Assembly: GCF_001650405.1 (NCBI RefSeq)
Contig: NZ_LWCU01000011.1
Span: 1 to 64,000 of the forward strand
Direction of reading: 5' to 3'
Source: Microbacterium sp. H83
GTDB taxonomy: Bacteria; Actinomycetota; Actinomycetes; Actinomycetales; Microbacteriaceae
DNA: 64,000 nt
Part shown: one piece after another, positions 1 through 7,150 of the stretch
Numbering within the stretch: the first letter of the stretch is position 1
Layout: the number at the start of each line of letters is the position of its first letter
Made by a program: the position numbers and the translations under genes
Notes under the pieces: generated by a model
Told to the model about the DNA's origin: nothing
The model's database searches: none
What the model saw: only the letters and a program-made list of their open reading frames with translations

Positions 1-2
1 CC

Positions 3-236
3 ACGAACCCGCTGGAACGCCTCAATCGGGAGATCAAGCGCCGCACCGACGTCGTTGGCGTGTTCCCGAACAACGCCGCCCTGCTCCGCCTGGCCGGCTC
101 CGTCCTCGTCGAGCAACACGACGAATGGGAAGCCGCCGACCGCCGCTACTTCTCCGAAGCCTCCATGACCGAGCTCACCGCGACCACCCCCACCATCGAC
201 GAGGCGGTGATACTCCCCGAGATCACCGCCGCCTAA
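3..236 (+). CDS. IS256-family (mutator) transposase, C-terminal part
   Basis: This open frame enters from the left edge and ends at a TAA at 234-236, so only about 77 residues are visible. The block [13 protein letters not shown] followed by VVGVFPN and a short acidic tail is the classic C-terminus of IS256/mutator DDE transposases, which cut and paste their own element. The catalytic DD part lies outside the window. The codons are GC-rich like the neighbours. No terminal inverted repeat can be confirmed because the other end of the element is absent. Confidence 0.85.
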   Translation, partial: TNPLERLNREIKRRTDVVGVFPNNAALLRLAGSVLVEQHDEWEAADRRYFSEASMTELTATTPTIDEAVILPEITAA

Positions 237-469
237 ACTAACGACAGCTGATCATCGCAACGAAGCGAAAGACCACCACTCAAACGGACGCGGCCGGCGG
301 GGGCCGTTGGCCGCCGCCCGTTATGTGTGACATCGCGGACATGCGATCACCAAACGACGGTCCTTGGCGCAGCGCCCGACTCCGATACGAGAGCGAGAGT
401 TTCCTGACGCCTCTAGTGCAGTGTCGACGTGAGATGTACCGTGAGCCTCATCTGAACGGGAGGACTGAG
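237..469. other. Intergenic, probable right end of the IS256 element
   Basis: No credible gene. The first 90 bases after the transposase stop probably contain the IS right terminus; a GC-rich self-complementary patch (ggccggcggggg and ggccgttggccg) lies at about 290-312. The promoter of the next gene should lie in 330-455. Confidence 0.4.
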
Positions 470-721
470 ATGGCCAACAATAACGAGGACCGGTACGTCG
501 TCCAGAATAAAGATCGCGGTGGTTGGGACGTGAAGAAGGAGAACGCGGAGCGTTCGTCTGGTCATTTTGAAACCCAGAAGGAAGCGATCGATCGCGCGCG
601 GCAGATCGTCGACAATACGGGTGGCGGGCGCGGAGATATCCGTATTCAGGGCCGGGACGGCAAGTTCCGCGACTCCGACTCAGGGAGCAAGAACGAGTCG
701 CCTCGGAAAGACACGCGCTGA
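470..721 (+). CDS. DUF2188 domain protein
   Basis: An 83-residue basic, hydrophilic protein. The ATG at 470 is chosen because GGGAGG at 458-463 sits 6 bases upstream; a longer frame from 323 has no ribosome site. The pattern YVVQNKDRGGWDVKKENAER, then FETQKEAIDRARQIV and GDIRIQGRDGKFRDSDS, is the DUF2188 fold: beta strands with a conserved central helix and a GRDG(K/R) ending. The family is common as a single-gene accessory in bacteria and its function is unknown. It stands alone between an IS end and a convergent TIR gene, so no operon partner is visible. Confidence 0.8.
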   Translation: MANNNEDRYVVQNKDRGGWDVKKENAERSSGHFETQKEAIDRARQIVDNTGGGRGDIRIQGRDGKFRDSDSGSKNESPRKDTR

Positions 722-753
722 CCCTTCATTGATCTCGGTGCGTGAACCGCCGG

Positions 754-1674
754 TCAGCGCGTCGGAAAGATGCCTGCCTCGCGCCAACGATCGTGGTTGT
801 CGTGCACCTCAACGTCGCAGTTGCGAAGCCGGGTGATCAGTTGTCGTCGGCTATCGACGTCATTGGTGAGCCAGACGTAGTTGAGTCCATCAATGTCGCT
901 CAGTGGCCTGACGTCGCCTACTCGCACCAGGATGACCTTCTCTTGGCCAAGGGCCATCGCCCAGCCGGCCTCGAATATCACGTTCTGGCGGGCCTGCCCG
1001 GTCTCTCTCGCCTCACGAGGATCATCTCGCACGGGATCGTAGAAGTCGGCCTTCACATACGCGAGGTCGTCCGGCGTCATCAGGACGATCACGGCATCAG
1101 CAAGATCGATGCCTGCACGCACAATCTCGAGCGTGTGCGGGGTTCCTCCGCCTGCTCGCGTGGTGGCGTCGTCCCATGAAATGACGCGAAGGTCGAGAGC
1201 GGTTAGGAGGCTGCTGAGAGCTCGGTAAGCCTCAGCGTCGCGCCCGCGGACAACGAAAACGTATCGCTTGGAGGCCTTCGGGGGTTGAGGTGGCGGCGCC
1301 GAGCTGCCCGGTCGAGCGAAGGTCCGTTCAGGGCGCGGCGTCGCGGCCGTGGGGGTGTGAGTTTTCTGCTGCGCGTCTCGATCGAAGTTCTCGTAGAAGT
1401 CGAGGGATTCCGCGCTGCCGCGACGAAACGCGGATGACATGCCGGAAGCGCTCGTGGACACGTACGCAACGAGTGCAGCGAAGTCATCGCCTGCTCCACG
1501 ATCTGCGAGCTTCTGGACCAGATGATTGGTCTTGCGAAGCTTATTCGGGTTCGTGCTCGGGGAAAGCGGGGCGACCTCGTACCTTGTGTAGAGGCCGTCA
1601 ATAATCGAATGCGTTGCGTGCTCGTCTAACAACCTGGCCAAGGCCTGTCGTGTGGCTCCGCGAAATGCGGTCAT
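754..1674 (-). CDS. TIR-like domain protein (putative NAD-cleaving defence effector)
   Basis: 306 residues. The start at 1674 is preceded by GAGGGGAAGC; a longer reading to 1734 lacks a site. Residues 1-85 form a helical N-terminal domain (LYTRYEVAPLSPSTNPNKLRKTNHLVQKLAD) and 100-135 a Pro-rich linker. Residues 137-290 match the predicted nucleotide-binding TIR-like family (PF10137 type) used in CBASS and short anti-phage systems: RYVFVVRGRD, EIVRAGIDLADAVIVLMTPDD, then ARQNVIFEAGWAMAL with Glu about 235 as the likely catalytic acid, and KVILVRVGD. Family members hydrolyse NAD+ after a trigger, causing abortive infection. No cyclase, SAVED, STING or Argonaute gene adjoins it, so the trigger is unknown; the N-terminal domain may sense it. 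Confidence 0.75.
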   Translation of the reverse strand: MTAFRGATRQALARLLDEHATHSIIDGLYTRYEVAPLSPSTNPNKLRKTNHLVQKLADRGAGDDFAALVAYVSTSASGMSSAFRRGSAESLDFYENFDRDAQQKTHTPTAATPRPERTFARPGSSAPPPQPPKASKRYVFVVRGRDAEAYRALSSLLTALDLRVISWDDATTRAGGGTPHTLEIVRAGIDLADAVIVLMTPDDLAYVKADFYDPVRDDPREARETGQARQNVIFEAGWAMALGQEKVILVRVGDVRPLSDIDGLNYVWLTNDVDSRRQLITRLRNCDVEVHDNHDRWREAGIFPTR

Positions 1675-1921
1675 CGCTTCCCCTCTCGTCACATCCCGAT
1701 CGAGCGTACCCATTCGTCCGCGTGCTACGGGCAACCCTCGATCGATGTTGCCTCAGGAACCGGCTCCACTCTGTTATGACAGTTCCGGCGCATCCCACTG
1801 TCACTGGCCATCGACGTCGGATCGGTGGTGGAACGAGCTAAGCGCCCCGCTGCGGACACGTCCCTGGTCCGCTGACACGTCGCAACTGTGAGCGTTCGAC
1901 TCCTACGGCAGGCCAAGCATC

Positions 1922-2398
1922 TCAGTGGAGCTGAAGGCCGGAGTACTTGAACGTCTCAGCGTGCCCAAGGGGACTCGACCAGTGCATGCGCCAAGGCGTA
2001 TCCATTAATAGCAGCACCTCGACGGCGGACTGGCCCCTCATCTCGGTCTCGACGCGGACATCGGCAAATGCACCAGCCGCTACATCCCCGACGGCGCGCA
2101 CGATCTCATGTGTGCCGTTCGGTGCCCAGAACACTGCGGTCGCCTGGCGGGCGTCAGTGAAGCCAGTGTTCTGGACGCGGAACACGATGTTGTCCGCGTC
2201 GTCGAGCGCGTAATCGCACTCCCACATGACCTCACGGAACTCACGTTCGCGAGCGTCGATCCGCGCTTGAAGATCAAGCGCCTTCTCGGCAGTCCTGTTT
2301 GCTTCGTCAGCGCGACGGTTTGCTCCGCCTGCGTACAAAGCGGCGACGGCCGCCCCAAGGGCAGCGACCAGAGCGACGACGAACCCAGCGATCTCCAT
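1922..2398 (-). CDS. Single-pass membrane-anchored protein, unknown function
   Basis: 158 residues from the ATG at 2398; an upstream ATG at 2437 has no better site. Residues 4-22 form a hydrophobic helix (VVALVAALGAAVAALYA), followed by a charged helix of about 30 residues (ANRRADEANRTAEKALDLQ), then a soluble beta-rich domain (DNIVFRVQNTGFTDARQATAVF and VRVETEMRGQSAVEVLLL). The soluble part looks like an Ig-like or C2-like fold. I do not recognise the family. It sits between a TIR effector and a RES toxin pair on the same strand; the gap of about 200 bases on each side argues for its own promoter. Confidence 0.6.
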   Translation of the reverse strand: MEIAGFVVALVAALGAAVAALYAGGANRRADEANRTAEKALDLQARIDAREREFREVMWECDYALDDADNIVFRVQNTGFTDARQATAVFWAPNGTHEIVRAVGDVAAGAFADVRVETEMRGQSAVEVLLLMDTPWRMHWSSPLGHAETFKYSGLQLH

Positions 2399-2607
2399 GT
2401 CGCTGATCGTAGCTGCTCGCATTCTGGATGGTTTCAAGCCTCAGCGCCCTACCTCTTACTGTCACTCATGTGCCTGGACAGGTGTGACCAGCCCTTGCCG
2501 CTGGCAAGCTACCTGCAAGTCAACGGCAGCATGTCGTCGACGTCCAGAGGCATTGTCCGAATCGTCCCCGCCGACATGTGTTGACCTGGACCCTGACCGG
2601 CACGCCG

Positions 2608-3258
2608 TCAGACGATGGTGAGCGATGACGAGTGGGGAGTGTCATGGAGGACCACCCACCGCATCTGAGACCTGATGTAATCCTCGAGATTGGTCGTGTT
2701 CAGCACGCTTCCGCGTGTCTGCTGACCAGCTTCTCCAAACATGAAGATGCACTTGCTCGGGCCGGCGAAGCGACTGACGTTGATGATGCCGTCGTGGCCG
2801 GCGTCGGCGATCGTTTCTGCCCACGCGCGGGTCTTCTTATAGTTCTTTTTGGGTGCCGCCATGTCCCCGGGAACGACTCCAAAGATGCCGGCCTTCGGGT
2901 CGGTAAAGTTGGCGAGTTTGAGTTCCGGCGCTTCCATCTCTGACAAGTGCCAGCCAGCTACCGCCGAGCGTGGCAGGTCGAGGGTTCCGGCCGCGCCCAT
3001 GAGGGTCTTGCCGAGCGCTTCCCGGACCGCGCACTCGGCTTTCTCAGCGCAGTTGAGCGTGCCGCGGGGCGCTTTCAGGTTGAAACGGCCCGGACCGCTT
3101 GAGAAGAACCACGGGCTGTGAGGCGCCCCGGACTTTCGGTCGCTCCCATGTACCCGATGAACGCGCAGGCCCTTCTTCCGTTTCAGCACGGGGAAACCCA
3201 CGTACTCGGAAGAAGGGCCAGGCGCTCCTACAGTGCTTTTCGACCTATCCGTCCCCAT
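2608..3258 (-). CDS. RES-domain toxin (NAD+ glycohydrolase/phosphorylase family)
   Basis: About 216 residues. RES toxins cleave or phosphorolyse NAD+ and halt growth. RES features visible are RVHRVHGSD (first conserved Arg), FSSGPGRFNLKAPRGTLNCAEKAECAVREALG (the G-RF--P-GTLY-AE pattern with the conserved Glu) and a C-terminal INVSRFAGPSKCIFMFGE segment carrying the Ser. The gene overlaps the end of its antitoxin (stop at 3245). The exact start is uncertain: ATG codons at 3288, 3270 and 3258 are all possible and none has a clear ribosome site, consistent with translational coupling to the antitoxin. In RES-Xre loci the antitoxin normally comes first, as here. Confidence 0.75.
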   Translation of the reverse strand: MGTDRSKSTVGAPGPSSEYVGFPVLKRKKGLRVHRVHGSDRKSGAPHSPWFFSSGPGRFNLKAPRGTLNCAEKAECAVREALGKTLMGAAGTLDLPRSAVAGWHLSEMEAPELKLANFTDPKAGIFGVVPGDMAAPKKNYKKTRAWAETIADAGHDGIINVSRFAGPSKCIFMFGEAGQQTRGSVLNTTNLEDYIRSQMRWVVLHDTPHSSSLTIV

Positions 3259-3805
3259 GTGAGACATCATGCCAAACAGCCGCGTCATCCTTCGCCATTC
3301 TCAGAATGGCCTTTGCGTCGCGCGTGTCGGCACCGCGGAGGACGTCAATCGCAGTGCGGCCGTCGAAGGCGTCGAGCGGAGCCGTGAGCCAATACAGGAC
3401 CGTCCACTCATCCGCAGCGGCGGGGAGCAGTACCTGGAGAATCTTCGGTAGTCCCGGCACTATCGACCCGGCACCATCGAACTGCAGCTCTGGGTAGATC
3501 TTCTTCCCATCCGCAGTCTCGACGCGCAGAAGGCGGTTGTTGTCGGTCCGGCTCTTGAGGGCCTGCCGGGAGATCCCCTTCAGTGCTTGACGAGCGGTCT
3601 CGCTCGTGAAGAAACGGCCAAACCGGTCGCTGATTGGGGGGCGCTGGCTCTGCACGATGGTGGCAACAGAGGCGACCGCGGCGGCACGCAACTCCTCATC
3701 GTTCGTGGGGAGTGTCAGTTCGCCGTTCTCAAGATTCTCTCTCAGAGCATCGACGAAGTGATCAACGAGCGCGTTGGTTTCTGGGCGATTGATGACAGCA
3801 GACAT
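3245..3805 (-). CDS. Xre/MbcA/ParS-type antitoxin of the RES pair
   Basis: 186 residues, first gene of a two-gene operon with the RES toxin. The C-terminal third (LPKILQVLLPAAADEWTVLYWLTAPLDAFDGRTAIDVLR) is the MbcA/ParS toxin-binding domain, in which a W-L-P-F-GRTPIDLL-like helix plugs the toxin active site. The N-terminal half carries a helical segment (RFGRFFTSETARQALKGISRQALKSR) that reads as a divergent HTH for autoregulation; the conserved ISRQAL helix fits recognition. It overlaps the toxin by a few codons. A direct repeat upstream at 3870-3889 is a candidate operator. Confidence 0.75.
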   Translation of the reverse strand: MSAVINRPETNALVDHFVDALRENLENGELTLPTNDEELRAAAVASVATIVQSQRPPISDRFGRFFTSETARQALKGISRQALKSRTDNNRLLRVETADGKKIYPELQFDGAGSIVPGLPKILQVLLPAAADEWTVLYWLTAPLDAFDGRTAIDVLRGADTRDAKAILRMAKDDAAVWHDVSHGDG

Positions 3806-3869
3806 TTCAGTGCTCTCTCTCGGAGCCGCTCTCTTGGTGACTCCTTTACAGGATGCGCTATTCGCAACG

Positions 3870-3889
3870 TCGCGTCAAGTCGCGTCAAG
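3870..3889 (-). promoter_or_regulatory. Tandem decamer upstream of the RES-Xre operon
   Basis: tcgcgtcaag occurs twice in exact tandem. On the minus strand each copy contains TTGACG, a good -35 hexamer, so promoter and operator probably overlap about 65-85 bases upstream of the antitoxin start. The phase of 10 bases places both repeats on one DNA face, as expected for cooperative binding by an autoregulating antitoxin. Confidence 0.45.
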
Positions 3890-4029
3890 GTTTTCTCCTA
3901 GGTTTCACAGAGAAGGCGTCACGGTCGATGTGCTTCTTGAGCGGGGCTCCGCTGGGGATCGTCTTGTGAGACGCCCGTCAGTCAGGGCGGCATGCGTCGC
4001 ATCACGCCGACCGGGTCTCGCCAAAAAGG

Positions 4030-4644
4030 TCAGCGTGCGTCTGACGGCGGAGTCTTGCGGAACAGGCGACGCCAGCGCCGGCGTGATTGCCCCTCTACCT
4101 TGGCTGCGTAGCTTGATCCCGCGTTGGTCACGATTCGATTGCTGAGGTCCCACGGGGGTGGAGGTGTCTTGCCCGTGCGCCCGTCGATGTCGAAAGCCAT
4201 CTTGGAGAAGGTGCTCCATGGTGTGGGTCCGAGTTCTCCCTGACGCCAGTGACGAATGCGCTCGGACAGCTGCGACAGCCGAGCGCGCTGCGCTAGTGGC
4301 TGCAGGTCAGTCAAGGAGTAGAAAGCATCCGCCACGGAGGCCAACGTCTTCGTGTCCGGATCACGAGCAACTAGGCGAGCAGCCTCAAGTAGCACGCCGA
4401 TCTCATATGGTCCCGGCGCGAGCGGGGGAGAGCCCCCTCCTCGCCTCTCGTACTCGTCGAGAACTCGTTGGTGCGAATCGAGGGCTTCGACGCGCGCCGG
4501 GATTGCACGCATGATCGCCACCAGGGCATCGTCGAGACGTCCGTTGTAGTTTCGTCGGCCCTCCGCACGGAAAAACCATGCTGTGGTTCCCACCGCGAAG
4601 AGCGCACCGACAATCGCACCGACAAGCGTGTCCAATAGCTCCAT
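4030..4644 (-). CDS. Membrane-anchored helical protein, unknown function
   Basis: 204 residues. Residues 8-27 form one hydrophobic helix (GAIVGALFAVGTTAWFF), then a helical cytosolic domain (YNGRLDDALVAIMRAIPARVEAL, EIGVLLEAARLVARD, FYSLTDLQPLAQRARLSQLSERI) and a very basic tail (RRRWRRLFRK). The design resembles small actinobacterial proteins that pair an N-terminal anchor with a helical sensor domain; I do not recognise a named family. The upstream intergenic stretch (4645-4826) can hold its promoter. It belongs to the same-strand accessory patch as the RES and TIR genes. Confidence 0.6.
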   Translation of the reverse strand: MELLDTLVGAIVGALFAVGTTAWFFRAEGRRNYNGRLDDALVAIMRAIPARVEALDSHQRVLDEYERRGGGSPPLAPGPYEIGVLLEAARLVARDPDTKTLASVADAFYSLTDLQPLAQRARLSQLSERIRHWRQGELGPTPWSTFSKMAFDIDGRTGKTPPPPWDLSNRIVTNAGSSYAAKVEGQSRRRWRRLFRKTPPSDAR

Positions 4645-4826
4645 AGTGGCGGCAGTCTACGTGGACTCACAGCAGCGGACAGCTCGTCCGCTTGCGGTGC
4701 GGTCGGGAGCCCTCGAGGATCGACGCCATCGTAATCAATCTCTTTGACCCGCCCCAGCGCCGGGCGCGACAGTCAAGCTCATCTCGAGCAAAACTTTCGG
4801 GCCCGGGATGAGGTGGTCTGATTGGA

Positions 4827-4940
4827 TCAGCCCTCGATGTGCGGCTCTGCGGGCTTCGAGTGCTCGATCACCTGCTGAGTGATCACCTTCACTTCGCCGT
4901 CGCTGCGTCCATCGTCGTCGCTAGGGGTGCTCTGTGCCAT
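4827..4940 (-). CDS. Small acidic ORF overlapping the membrane protein gene upstream
   Basis: A 37-residue reading frame, MAQSTPSDDDGRSDGE followed by VKVITQQVIEHSKPAEPHIEG. Its ATG at 4940 lies inside the last codons of the 4921-5496 gene (20-base overlap in another frame), which is the arrangement expected of a translationally coupled small partner. There is no clear ribosome site. Coding status rests on the overlap and composition only. Confidence 0.35.
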   Translation of the reverse strand: MAQSTPSDDDGRSDGEVKVITQQVIEHSKPAEPHIEG

Positions 4941-5496
4941 TCTTGACTCCATCAACTTGGAAAACTGCGGTATCCGCGGGTGCCGGATGAGTTACCCCAT
5001 ATATAGTCCCGATGCCGGACGTTGTCCACGCTAGGACAAGAAGAGCGAAGCCAGACGTCAGCCAGATGTGTCTTTGGTTCAGTTGCTTGCGGGACAGCTC
5101 ATGAGCTGATATTCGGCTTGCAAGCAGGGAGCGCCGCAGCCAGATCGTCTTCAAGGTCGCATACTCGACAATCGCGCCAGGCAGATCAGGCTGCTCCCCG
5201 AAACGCGAACGCATGCTCCTCAGTCCGCAGAGGGCCGAAAGCAAGTACAGGATCAGATTTCCTCCGCTGATCCACGGGTCGCCAGAAGCTGTGACGAGTT
5301 CTGTCCCTCCAAGGACTCCACTCGCTCCGATGAGTATTGCAGCGCGAGTGTTCGAGTTCGACACGCGCGTGCTCATCGCGCTCTCCTGTCGCTCGAGCTG
5401 GGCTTCGAGGAGGTCTAACTGGCTTGGAAGGAGCTGGCTGATCTGCGAGACAAACGGACTTGATGCGGGAGCCGTTCTTCGCCAGGGCCAGTCCAC
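4921..5496 (-). CDS. Multi-pass membrane protein with N-terminal coiled helix (possible effector-type TM protein)
   Basis: 191 residues from a GTG at 5496, or 151 from an ATG at 5376 that has AGGAG six bases upstream. The longer form includes LLPSQLDLLEAQLERQESAM, a helix typical of proteins in which a coiled segment precedes paired TM helices. Hydrophobic stretches are at about 52-66 (AAILIGASGVLGGTEL), 77-92 (GGNLILYLLSALCGL) and 146-168 (WLTSGFALLVLAWTTSGIGTIYG). The layout recalls SLATT and Pycsar TM effectors, but I see no diagnostic motif. It may form a pair with the tiny ORF at its 3' end. Confidence 0.55.
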   Translation of the reverse strand: MDWPWRRTAPASSPFVSQISQLLPSQLDLLEAQLERQESAMSTRVSNSNTRAAILIGASGVLGGTELVTASGDPWISGGNLILYLLSALCGLRSMRSRFGEQPDLPGAIVEYATLKTIWLRRSLLASRISAHELSRKQLNQRHIWLTSGFALLVLAWTTSGIGTIYGVTHPAPADTAVFQVDGVKNGTEHP

Positions 5497-5820
5497 CAGA
5501 TCAATCTAGCGCGGTGAGCACGTTCATCGCCTCTTATGAATGCTGGTGGGCCTGACGTAGCGAGCGTCACGCACTGTCCAGACCTGGGGTCAATTCTGAC
5601 TAGCTCGATCATTCGAGCGTGGCAATCGCAGGGCTTCGACGCGAAGCATCACGGATCACTCCCGACCGCCGGTTCGCAGTAGATCACTTGTGAGAGAAGT
5701 CCGGCCACCCGAACTGACATAATTGCGATTATCGGCTATTTCCCGAGCGTCGAGATTAGAACATACGAACTACCATAGCAAGGTACTCCGTGGACCGCTG
5801 TGGGAGGTGATCGTGCGCCG
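5497..5820. other. Intergenic, likely boundary of the accessory patch
   Basis: About 320 bases without a credible gene. It separates the minus-strand accessory patch from the mobilisation genes and should contain the promoter for the gene at 5821. AT content rises around 5717-5780. No repeat with the far side of the plasmid backbone was recognised by eye. Confidence 0.4.
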
Positions 5821-6156
5821 ATGGGCACGAACAAGCGCTACCCGCACATGTCAATGCAACGGCTCGAAGAGAGCCAGCTGCGCGCGGCGCGCAAGCGCGG
5901 TCCGCTGCACTCCCTGACGCATGAACAACTGCGGCTCGACCGAAGTCCCGTGACCATCGTCCCGGAGCGGGAGAAGCTCTGGGGACTCGCCTGGCTGCGC
6001 TTCGGGGACACGGACGTGCAGTGCACCGTCCTGGTGCGGCGATGGACGGCGGATGCCGTCGGGGTCGAACTCTCACTCGACGATGAGGTTCTACGGTGCT
6101 GGATCTGGCAAGGGGCGTGCCAGCGCATCAGCGAGCGGACAGAGGCCTGGACGTAG
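5821..6156 (+). CDS. Plasmid-borne hypothetical protein
   Basis: 111 residues. The ATG at 5821 is chosen because GGGAGGTGAT lies about 10 bases upstream. A basic N-terminus (MGTNKRYPHMSMQRLEESQLRAARKRGPLHSLTHEQLRLDRSP) is followed by a beta-rich domain (VTIVPEREKLWGLAWLRFGDTDVQCTVLVRRWTADAVGVEL). I do not recognise the family. It runs convergent to the mobilisation operon and shares a palindromic terminator with it. Confidence 0.6.
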   Translation: MGTNKRYPHMSMQRLEESQLRAARKRGPLHSLTHEQLRLDRSPVTIVPEREKLWGLAWLRFGDTDVQCTVLVRRWTADAVGVELSLDDEVLRCWIWQGACQRISERTEAWT

Positions 6157-6203
6157 CCCGTTGTGATCGACTCATGGCGCGGTGGCGAGCGTCCCGGCAC
6201 AGA

Positions 6204-6241
6204 ATGGAGGGCGTGATCACCATGGTGATCACGCCCTCCAT
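6204..6241. terminator. 38-bp perfect palindrome between convergent genes
   Basis: The arms atggagggcgtgatcacc and ggtgatcacgccctccat are perfect reverse complements around a central AT. It lies 48 bases after the plus-strand stop at 6156 and 11 bases before the minus-strand stop at 6252, so it most likely terminates both transcripts. There is no T tract. Confidence 0.7.
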
Positions 6242-6251
6242 CGACCGTCGG

Positions 6252-7139
6252 TCAGCGAGTGAGTTCGGTGCCGGCTTTCACCTGGCGGGAGCGGTTCACG
6301 CGCGCCTTGGGCGCGCCCTTCTTCCGCCCCTCGTTCAGAGCCTGGTTCGCGGAGCGCGGGTAACCGCTGGCCGACTCAGCCCGGGCCTTGCCTGCCTGCG
6401 TCTTCGCCTCCTTCACCGCGGCGACGTCGGCGGTGAAGTCCTGGTGCTGTTCGGCCTCGAACAGGTCGGCCTGACGCTCCTCCTGGGCTCCATCAGCGCG
6501 GAGAGTGTCGGCGCGCTCTTCGTGCTCCTCGGCCGCGTCCAGGTGCTCTTGAGTCTCCTCAGCGGAGGCGCCGGTGGAGATCTCTTCCTCGGTAGCCTTC
6601 GTGCGCTCTTCCTCCGCGAGGGCGTCTTCACGGTGCGCTGCACGCCAGTCATCGATCGCGTTCGTGAGCGCGTTGTGCTGGTCGAGTGGGCTCGTGGGGT
6701 GCTTGGCCACGATCTCGTCCGTGTGGACGCCGTAGAGGTCGCGGATCCGCTCGCGCATGATGTCGCGGGCGTCGGCCGCGCGTGGGTCTCCGTCGAGCTG
6801 CTGGAGGAGGGAGAACTGCGTCGCCACACGGTTTCCGTCCGCTCCTGCCCACCATCCGTCGCGGCGCACCTGGTCGCGTGCAACGGTGATCGCCACATCG
6901 ACCTGACGGTCCCCCGCGGCCTGCGCCCGCTCGAGGTGACGGGCCTGGTCGCGTTCCGCTCGTTCTGCCTCGACACGGGCGCGCTCTGCGAGACGTGCAG
7001 CGCCTTCGTCGAGCTCGCGGGACTGGCGCGCCTTCTCGGCGCTCTTCGCTGCGATGCGCTCGCCTACCTGGCCGAGCGACATGAGACCGGCACGAATGGC
7101 TTGGTCGCCGGCCTGGAAAATCTCTTCCTGTTCGTTCAT
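6252..7139 (-). CDS. Coiled-coil mobilisation-associated protein
   Basis: 295 residues, strongly charged and almost wholly helical. Heptad-rich stretches occur at 25-90 (RIAAKSAEKARQSRELDEGA, then ARVEAERAERDQARHLERAQ) and 165-245, with a basic C-terminus (GRKKGAPKARVNRSRQVKAG). A conserved-looking centre (RRDGWWAGADGNRVATQFSLLQQLDGDPRAADARDIMRERIRDLYGV) may be the folded part. It starts 11 bases after the relaxase stop, so it is the third gene of a MobC-relaxase operon. Inference: a relaxosome accessory or coupling-protein contact factor. Confidence 0.6.
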   Translation of the reverse strand: MNEQEEIFQAGDQAIRAGLMSLGQVGERIAAKSAEKARQSRELDEGAARLAERARVEAERAERDQARHLERAQAAGDRQVDVAITVARDQVRRDGWWAGADGNRVATQFSLLQQLDGDPRAADARDIMRERIRDLYGVHTDEIVAKHPTSPLDQHNALTNAIDDWRAAHREDALAEEERTKATEEEISTGASAEETQEHLDAAEEHEERADTLRADGAQEERQADLFEAEQHQDFTADVAAVKEAKTQAGKARAESASGYPRSANQALNEGRKKGAPKARVNRSRQVKAGTELTR

Positions 7140-7150
7140 GGTGTCCCCCT

